Of a stretch of 10,662 nucleotides of DNA, positions 6,045 to 10,662 are shown in pieces. Numbering within the stretch: the first letter of the stretch is position 1; each line of letters begins with the position of its first letter. The position numbers and the translations under genes were made by a program. The notes under the pieces are model-generated. The model saw only the letters and a list, made by a program, of their open reading frames with translations. It was not told the origin of the DNA and searched no databases. This DNA is from Rhizobacter sp. (GTDB taxonomy: Bacteria > Pseudomonadota > Gammaproteobacteria > Burkholderiales > Burkholderiaceae), in assembly GCA_014379885.1 (NCBI GenBank), contig JACMKW010000420.1, forward strand, positions 1-10,662, in the 5' to 3' direction.

Positions 6045-7040
6045 ATGGACGCACAAGGTCTCGAAGACGCAGCGATTCTGCTGATGTCGCTCGGCGAGGA
6101 AGAAGCCTCCGAGGTGTTCAAACACCTCACGCCCAAGGAGGTGCAGGGCTTGGGCGAAACCATCGCCAGGATGAAAAGCATCCCTCGCGACAAGGTCGAG
6201 AGCGTGCTGGAGAAGTTTGCAGTCGTGGCCTCCGAGCAAAGCATGCTCGTGACCGACACCGACGAATACGTGAAAGCCGTTCTGCGCAAGGCGCTGGGCG
6301 ACGACAAGGCCAATCTGCTGATCGACCGCATCTTGCAAGGCGGCGACGTGAGTGGCATCGAAAGCCTGAAGTGGATGGACGCCACCTCGGTGGCCGAGCT
6401 GCTGCGCAACGAACACCCGCAGATCGTGGCCGCCATCCTGGTGCACCTCGATTTTGACCAGGCCGCGGGCGTGCTCAAGTGCTTCACCGAGCGGCAGCGC
6501 AACGAAGTGCTGGTGCGCGTGGCCACGCTCGACGGCATTCAGCCCAATGCGCTCAAAGACCTGAACGAAGTCATGAGCAAGGTGCTGGCCGGTGGCGACA
6601 AGCTGCGCAAGGCCTCGCTGGGCGGTGTGAAGACGGCCGCCGAAATGATCAACCTGATGGGTGCGAGCGTCGAGACCGCGGTGCTCGACTACATCCGCGA
6701 AGCCGACAACGAGCTCGCCCAGAAGATCATGGACAACATGTTCACGTTCGACGATCTGGAGAAGATTGACGACAAGGGCATCCAGCTGCTGATGAAGGAA
6801 GTGCAGTCCGAATCGCTGGTGATTGCGCTCAAGGGCGCCACGCCGGAGATGCGCGAGAAGGTCTTCCGCAACATGTCGACCCGCGCTGCCGAGACGCTGC
6901 GCGAAGACCTGGAAAGCCGCGGCCCGGTGCGCGTGAGCGAGGTCGAGGCCGAGCAGAAAGAAATGCTGAAGATCGTGAGACGCCTGGCCGACGAAGGCCA
7001 GATCGTGCTCGGCGGCGGCGGCGACGATGAATTCCTCTAA
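6045..7040 (+). CDS. fliG: Flagellar motor switch protein FliG
   Basis: FliG forms the rotor ring on FliF, contacts FliM, and transmits torque from the stator. The 331-residue length is exactly typical. Visible marks are the N-terminal FliF-binding domain (LEDAAILLMSLGEEEAS), the EHPQ motif at 123-126 in the middle domain, the MFTF (MFxF) hinge motif at 232-235, and the C-terminal torque helix with alternating charges (ALKGATPEMREKVFRNMS, then RAAETLREDLESRGPVR). No key residue is missing. Its start follows fliF closely. Its last 14 bases overlap fliH in another frame, so fliH translation is probably coupled to it. Confidence 0.98.
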   Translation: MDAQGLEDAAILLMSLGEEEASEVFKHLTPKEVQGLGETIARMKSIPRDKVESVLEKFAVVASEQSMLVTDTDEYVKAVLRKALGDDKANLLIDRILQGGDVSGIESLKWMDATSVAELLRNEHPQIVAAILVHLDFDQAAGVLKCFTERQRNEVLVRVATLDGIQPNALKDLNEVMSKVLAGGDKLRKASLGGVKTAAEMINLMGASVETAVLDYIREADNELAQKIMDNMFTFDDLEKIDDKGIQLLMKEVQSESLVIALKGATPEMREKVFRNMSTRAAETLREDLESRGPVRVSEVEAEQKEMLKIVRRLADEGQIVLGGGGDDEFL

Positions 7041-7818
7041 ACCAATGCGGCCCGCGCCACCACCGGGAGGCAGCACCAAGGAAGGTGCGGCCAAACCGGC
7101 CACGCCCTACAGCCGCTTCATTCCGCGCGAAGAGCTCAACTCCTTTGCCGCCTGGAAGCCGGGTGCGCTGTCGGGGGGCGATGAAACGCAGGCCTCGCCG
7201 CTGCAACGCGCCGAACCGCCACCCCCACCTGCACCGCCCAAGCCATCACCCGCTGAAGAGCTGGCTGCGCAGGTGCGCGCCGCCCGCAGTGCTGGCTACC
7301 AAGATGGGTACCGTGATGGCTTGGTGGCGCTCGAAGGGTTCAAACAAAGTTTCGCCTCGCAGGTCACCGCGCAGATCGGTTCGCTCACCCAGTCCTACAA
7401 CCAGCAGCTCGACGCCTTGCAGCAAGACATGGCCCGTGCACTGGCTGTGTCGGCCACCCATCTTGCGCGCCAGATGGTGCGCAGCGAGCTGGTGCAGCGC
7501 CCCGAACTTGTGGCGGCCGTGGCGCAAGAAGCGGTCGACACGCTTTTGCTGAGCGCCCACCACATCACGCTGCGCGTGCACCCCGATGACCACGCCCTGG
7601 TGGCACAAGGTGCTGCCGATGTGCTGGCCGCGCGCGGTGCTCGCTTGCTGGCCGATGCAGCCGTGACGCGCGGTGGCTGTGTGGTCGAGTCAGACATCGG
7701 TGTGATCGATGCCAGCCTGGAGGCGCGCTGGCGCCGTGCGGCCGCGTCGCTGGGTTGTGACGAAGCTTGGAACGGTGCAAAGCCGGCTGCCGATGACGAC
7801 GAGGCCATCGAACCATGA
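7027..7818 (+). CDS. fliH: Flagellar assembly protein FliH
   Basis: FliH is the cytoplasmic partner and regulator of the FliI ATPase and tethers it to the export gate and C ring. The 263-residue protein has the usual plan. A Pro/Gly-rich variable N-terminus contains the conserved RFIPREEL (30-37). A proline run follows at about 64-74, then [10 protein letters not shown], where GxxxG-like spacing gives the stalk helix. A long coiled region ([32 protein letters not shown]) leads to a C-terminal domain with [13 protein letters not shown] and [20 protein letters not shown], shared with other FliH/SctL proteins. The start inside fliG is supported by the overlap; Met7 at 7045 is an alternative. The stop overlaps the fliI start by ATGA. 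Confidence 0.95.
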   Translation: MNSSKPMRPAPPPGGSTKEGAAKPATPYSRFIPREELNSFAAWKPGALSGGDETQASPLQRAEPPPPPAPPKPSPAEELAAQVRAARSAGYQDGYRDGLVALEGFKQSFASQVTAQIGSLTQSYNQQLDALQQDMARALAVSATHLARQMVRSELVQRPELVAAVAQEAVDTLLLSAHHITLRVHPDDHALVAQGAADVLAARGARLLADAAVTRGGCVVESDIGVIDASLEARWRRAAASLGCDEAWNGAKPAADDDEAIEP

Positions 7819-9047
7819 ACAACTCGCCGCTCGAAGCACAGGCCCTGGTGGCCGCCGAAAAAGCGGCCGACAAGTGGCGCCGCTACCTGGCCGACATGCA
7901 GACCTTTGCGGCCGAACCCGTGGCGCTTGAAACACAAGGCACCCTCGTGCGCGTGGCCGGCCTGGTGCTGGAGGCCGCCGGCATCCGCGTGCCCGTGGGC
8001 TCGGTGTGCCAGATCCACATGGACGACCACCGCGTCGACGGCCAGCCCCCCGTGCTGGCCGAGGTGGTGGGCTTCTCCGGCGACCGCGCCTACCTCATGC
8101 CCACTGGCGACGTGCAAGGCCTGGCCAGTGGTGCCCGCGTGGTGCCGCGCCCGTCGCCCATCGTGCCGATGCAACTCGGTGCCGCCTACCACCCTTGGCG
8201 CCGGGGCGAAGACCGCACACAGCACCTGCCGGTCGGTGATGGGCTGCTCGGGCGTGTGATCGACTCCCATGGCCACCCGATTGACCGCAAGGGCCCGCTC
8301 AACCATGTGCACAAGGAGCCGCTGATCCGCCGCGCCATCAACGCGATGGACCGCGACCCGATCCGTCAACCGCTCGACACCGGCGTGCGTGCCATCAACG
8401 CCATGCTCACCGTGGGCCGCGGCCAGCGCATCGGCCTCTTCGCCGGCACTGGTGTCGGCAAGTCGGTGCTGCTGGGCATGATGGCTCGCTACACCGCAGC
8501 CGACGTGATCGTGGTCGGCCTGATCGGCGAGCGTGGCCGTGAAGTCAAGGAATTCATCGAAGACATCCTGGGCGAAGAAGGCATCCGCCGCTCGGTGGTG
8601 GTGGCCGCACCGGCCGATGCCCCGCCGCTCACTCGCATGCAGGGCGCCAACTACGCCACGGCCATTGCCGAACACTTTCGCGACCGCGGCCAGCACGTGC
8701 TGCTGCTGATGGATTCGCTCACACGGTATGCGATGGCGCAGCGCGAGATTGCATTGGCCATCGGCGAGCCACCGGCCACCAAAGGCTACCCGCCCAGCTG
8801 TTTTGCCAAGCTGCCGCAGCTGGTGGAGCGCAGCGGCAACGGCATGCACGGCGTGGGCTCGATCACCGCCTTTTACACCGTGCTGAGCGAAGGCGACGAC
8901 CAGCAAGACCCGATTGCCGATGCGGCGCGAGGCATTCTTGACGGCCACATCGTGCTTTCGCGCGAGCTGGCCGAGGCGGGGCACTACCCGGCCATCGACA
9001 TCGAACGTTCGATCTCGCGTGTGATGAACAACGAGAGCCCGCAATAA
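7815..9047 (+). CDS. fliI: Flagellar export ATPase FliI, cut short by an in-frame TAA
   Basis: FliI is the hexameric ATPase that, with FliH and FliJ, feeds substrates to the flagellar type III export gate. The 410 residues include the N-terminal beta-barrel, the Walker A loop AGTGVGKS (210-217), [15 protein letters not shown] with the catalytic glutamate, Walker B LLLMD (296-300), [15 protein letters not shown], and the [19 protein letters not shown] block. FliI proteins normally run to about 440-480 residues. Here TAA at 9045-9047 stops translation just after [10 protein letters not shown], removing the C-terminal helical domain that is still encoded downstream in frame. Without the stop the protein would be 483 residues. 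A nonsense mutation, base-call error or readthrough could each explain this. The start overlaps the fliH stop (ATGA). Confidence 0.93.
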   Translation: MNNSPLEAQALVAAEKAADKWRRYLADMQTFAAEPVALETQGTLVRVAGLVLEAAGIRVPVGSVCQIHMDDHRVDGQPPVLAEVVGFSGDRAYLMPTGDVQGLASGARVVPRPSPIVPMQLGAAYHPWRRGEDRTQHLPVGDGLLGRVIDSHGHPIDRKGPLNHVHKEPLIRRAINAMDRDPIRQPLDTGVRAINAMLTVGRGQRIGLFAGTGVGKSVLLGMMARYTAADVIVVGLIGERGREVKEFIEDILGEEGIRRSVVVAAPADAPPLTRMQGANYATAIAEHFRDRGQHVLLLMDSLTRYAMAQREIALAIGEPPATKGYPPSCFAKLPQLVERSGNGMHGVGSITAFYTVLSEGDDQQDPIADAARGILDGHIVLSRELAEAGHYPAIDIERSISRVMNNESPQ

Positions 9048-9266
9048 CACATCGAGGCCGCACGGCGCTTTCGCCAGCTGCACGCCAAGCACAACAAGGC
9101 ACGCGACCTGATCCAGCTGGGTGCCTACACGCCCGGCCACGATGCCGAGCTTGACACCGCCGTGCGCCTGCACCCGCAAATGACGCAACTGCTGCAGCAA
9201 GACATGCACCAGCCCGCTTCGTTGCCCCAAAGCCTGCGCGAACTGCGCGGTGTGTTGGGGAATTGA
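9048..9266 (+). pseudogene. fliI: In-frame C-terminal remnant of fliI beyond the premature stop
   Basis: Reading on in the fliI frame gives 72 sense codons and then TGA at 9264-9266. The translation is recognisably the FliI C-terminus: HIEAARRFRQL, then ARDLIQLGAYTPG, AELDTAVRLHP and LLQQDM. It matches the family pattern RDL-x2-GAY-x2-G-x-D-x2-LD-x-A-x2-L-x-P. There are no other stops, frameshifts or signs of decay, and codon use matches the rest of the gene, so the lesion is recent, an error, or bypassed. No credible start codon or ribosome-binding site precedes this piece, so it would not be made alone. The intact gene would span 7815-9266. Confidence 0.88.
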
Positions 9267-9307
9267 TTTCTCTACCGAGACCTTCGAGCATGAGTGATAC
9301 CCCCTGT

Positions 9308-9381
9308 TCCGTTCGGGCTGAGCCTGTCGAAGCTGGCGCGTGCCGCCGCGCTGGCACTTCGACAGGCTCAGGGCGAACGGA
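9308..9381. repeat. Palindromic repeat between fliI and fliJ, with flanking direct repeats
   Basis: Arms 9308-9332 and 9357-9381 (25 bp each) are inverted copies with two mismatches, around a 24-base spacer. The arm core GAGCCTGTCGAAG is of a kind widespread between genes in high-GC proteobacteria. Just outside, AGTGATACCC (9293-9302) and AGTGATGCCC (9385-9394) are direct repeats with 9 of 10 bases matching, which looks like a target duplication. Transcribed, it forms a strong hairpin inside the operon and could lower expression of fliJ and fliK or protect the upstream mRNA. Confidence 0.75.
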
Positions 9382-9427
9382 GTCAGTGATGCCCGGTCGC
9401 ACGAACACTTTCATACGGACTTGACCC

Positions 9428-9907
9428 ATGAGTACCAACAACCCTTCTCTCGACCCCTTGATGGCTTTGCTGGGCCAGGCCGAACGCGAGCGCGACGACG
9501 CGCTGGCCGCCATGCAGCGTGCGAACGAAGCGCATGTGGCGGCCCAGTCACAGGCCGAGCAACTGCTGGCCTACCGCAGCGAATACGAAGCGCGCTTTCG
9601 TGAGCAGTTCAGCCGCAAGAGCTCGATCGACATCTTGCAGTGCTACCAAGGCTTCAGCGCCCGCCTGGGGCAAGCCATCGACCAGCAACATCAGATCGCA
9701 GGCCATGCCGCGCTGCGGCTGGAACAGTCACGCGAAGGCTTGCGCGACCAGGAGCTGCGTGTGGCCTCGGTGCGCAAGCTGCTGGAGCGCCGCCTGCACG
9801 AGCTGCGCCAGGTGGCCGACCGCCGTGACCAGAAGCAGACCGATGAATACGCGTCCCGCGCAGCCTGGAGCCAGCTGCAGCAGCGCCCGCTGTCACCGGC
9901 CGTGTGA
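9428..9907 (+). CDS. fliJ: Flagellar export chaperone / stalk protein FliJ
   Basis: FliJ is the coiled-coil stalk that inserts in the FliI hexamer and links it to FlhA in the export gate. The 159-residue protein, slightly above the usual size of about 147, is almost wholly charged heptad helix. It includes a first helix (LMALLGQAERERDDALAAMQRANEA), a central YRSEYEARFREQFSRKSSIDILQCYQGF, and a second long helix (LRDQELRVASVRKLLERRLHELRQV) ending with a short tail. The order after fliI and before fliK supports the call. It is separated from fliI by a repeat-bearing gap of 161 bp, unusual in an otherwise overlapping operon. Only a weak GGA lies upstream of the ATG. Confidence 0.9.
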   Translation: MSTNNPSLDPLMALLGQAERERDDALAAMQRANEAHVAAQSQAEQLLAYRSEYEARFREQFSRKSSIDILQCYQGFSARLGQAIDQQHQIAGHAALRLEQSREGLRDQELRVASVRKLLERRLHELRQVADRRDQKQTDEYASRAAWSQLQQRPLSPAV

Positions 9908-9940
9908 CCCCACGCGTTCGAACTGAACCCACCGCCCGCC

Positions 9941-10662
9941 ATGACACCTTCCATTTCGTCGTTCACCGCGCCCGTTGCACCGCAAGCTGCCACACCGCCG
10001 CTTGCGCAGCCTCAGCCGAAAGCCTTTGCCCAGATGCTCAGCCACCGCCAGGCCATGACGCAGGAGGCTTCCGAGCCTGCCGTGGCTGCCGCGCCAGCCG
10101 ATGAAGCCGCCACGCCACAGCCTGCTGCAAAGCGCCCTGCTGGTGCACCACAGGCTGCAGAACGTTCGTCGCACAAGGCCGACAAAGCCGACAAGACCGA
10201 CAAGACAAAAACGCCCCGCGCCGCTGGACCGGCGACCGAACAAACCAAAGCCTCCAGCGACAAGACCGACGCGGCTGGCAACGAACCCGTTGACTCGGTG
10301 CTGGCCGAGTGGCTGGCCGCCCTGAATTTGCCTGCGACTCCTGCGCAGCCCCCGCAGGCCGCTGTTGCACAAGGCGCTGTGCATGGCCAGGCTGACCTGC
10401 ACGATACCGGCAAGCCCGGCACCGCTGCACAACAAGGTTTGCAAACCACCAAAGGCGTAGCCCGTGGCCTGATCGAAGCCAACGCAGGCCAGGGCCTTCG
10501 CAATGACCCTGCTCAAGAGGGTTCCGACCGGCTGCAGGCTGCACGAGACAAGCACGAGCAGCCCGCTGCCTTGGCGGCAGACCCACAAGCGAGCGTGTCT
10601 GCGTGGCAGGCGGCGGCCGAGCGCACGAACACATCGGCCGAGGCCGCACAGCGGCTCGACAC
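9941..10662 (+). CDS. fliK: Flagellar hook-length control protein FliK, 5' part (runs off the window)
   Basis: FliK is the secreted ruler that measures hook length and triggers the switch of export specificity through FlhB. From the ATG at 9941 the frame stays open for 240 codons to the window edge, so the conserved C-terminal FliK domain is not visible. What is seen fits the variable FliK N-terminal half: Ala/Pro/Gln-rich, low-complexity and hydrophilic, with few aromatic residues. It has a short opening KAFAQMLS typical of these proteins, an Asp-Lys rich patch at 78-91 (ADK, ADK, TDK), and a small helix SVLAEWLAALNL. The call leans on operon position, 33 bp after fliJ. The start lacks a clear Shine-Dalgarno; Met32 at 10034 is a less likely alternative. 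Confidence 0.85.
   Translation, partial: MTPSISSFTAPVAPQAATPPLAQPQPKAFAQMLSHRQAMTQEASEPAVAAAPADEAATPQPAAKRPAGAPQAAERSSHKADKADKTDKTKTPRAAGPATEQTKASSDKTDAAGNEPVDSVLAEWLAALNLPATPAQPPQAAVAQGAVHGQADLHDTGKPGTAAQQGLQTTKGVARGLIEANAGQGLRNDPAQEGSDRLQAARDKHEQPAALAADPQASVSAWQAAAERTNTSAEAAQRLD

Noticed and set aside
7395..9230. Long minus-strand open frame opposite fliH and fliI (and a similar one at 5943-7103 opposite fliG)
   Set aside because: These are typical antisense shadows in high-GC coding DNA, with His/Gly/Val-rich composition and no family features.
9290..9424. 44-codon reading frame starting ATGAGT between fliI and fliJ
   Set aside because: It runs through the palindromic repeat, has no ribosome-binding site and no protein-like character. 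It is kept only as a hint about the repeat's insertion point.

Overview
The window is high-GC DNA from a member of the Betaproteobacteria, most likely order Burkholderiales (Comamonadaceae or Rubrivivax/Leptothrix-like). This rests on protein style, codon use, the divergent fliE / fliFGHIJK arrangement and the dispersed palindromic repeats, not on any search. Roughly the right 60% (3865-10662) is a flagellar export and basal-body locus. The left 40% holds housekeeping and accessory genes.

Layout: 1-189 is non-coding and carries a long imperfect palindrome plus a short repeat. Next comes a leftward cluster, read from right to left: a small exported alanine-rich protein with four 11-residue repeats (1299-1595), an NTF2/SnoaL-fold protein (885-1283), and pyrF (190-888), which overlaps the NTF2 gene by ATGA. 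A 257-bp divergent gap (1596-1852) contains seven tandem GCATTT units. Rightward from it are a predicted secreted protein (1853-2551) and a small lipoprotein with a fibronectin-III-like domain (2563-2937). A leftward gene (2985-3776) encodes a divergent aspartate/ornithine carbamoyltransferase-fold protein. It lies downstream of fliE (3865-4191, leftward).

The 155-bp gap 4192-4346 should hold the divergent fliE and fliF promoters. From there fliF, fliG, fliH, fliI, fliJ and the 5' part of fliK run rightward, tightly packed (fliG/fliH and fliH/fliI overlap). They encode the MS ring (FliF, with FliE joining it to the rod), the rotor switch protein FliG, the export ATPase complex (FliH, FliI, FliJ) and the hook-length ruler FliK.

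The clearest anomaly is in fliI. An in-frame TAA at 9045-9047 cuts the ATPase at 410 residues, yet the next 72 codons in the same frame (9048-9266) still encode a well-conserved FliI C-terminus. Just after it, a palindromic repeat flanked by near-identical 10-bp direct repeats separates fliI from fliJ. The second most interesting item is the carbamoyltransferase homologue, which keeps carbamoyl-phosphate contacts but has lost several residues expected for ornithine binding. I see no CRISPR array, tRNA, rRNA, insertion sequence or phage gene.
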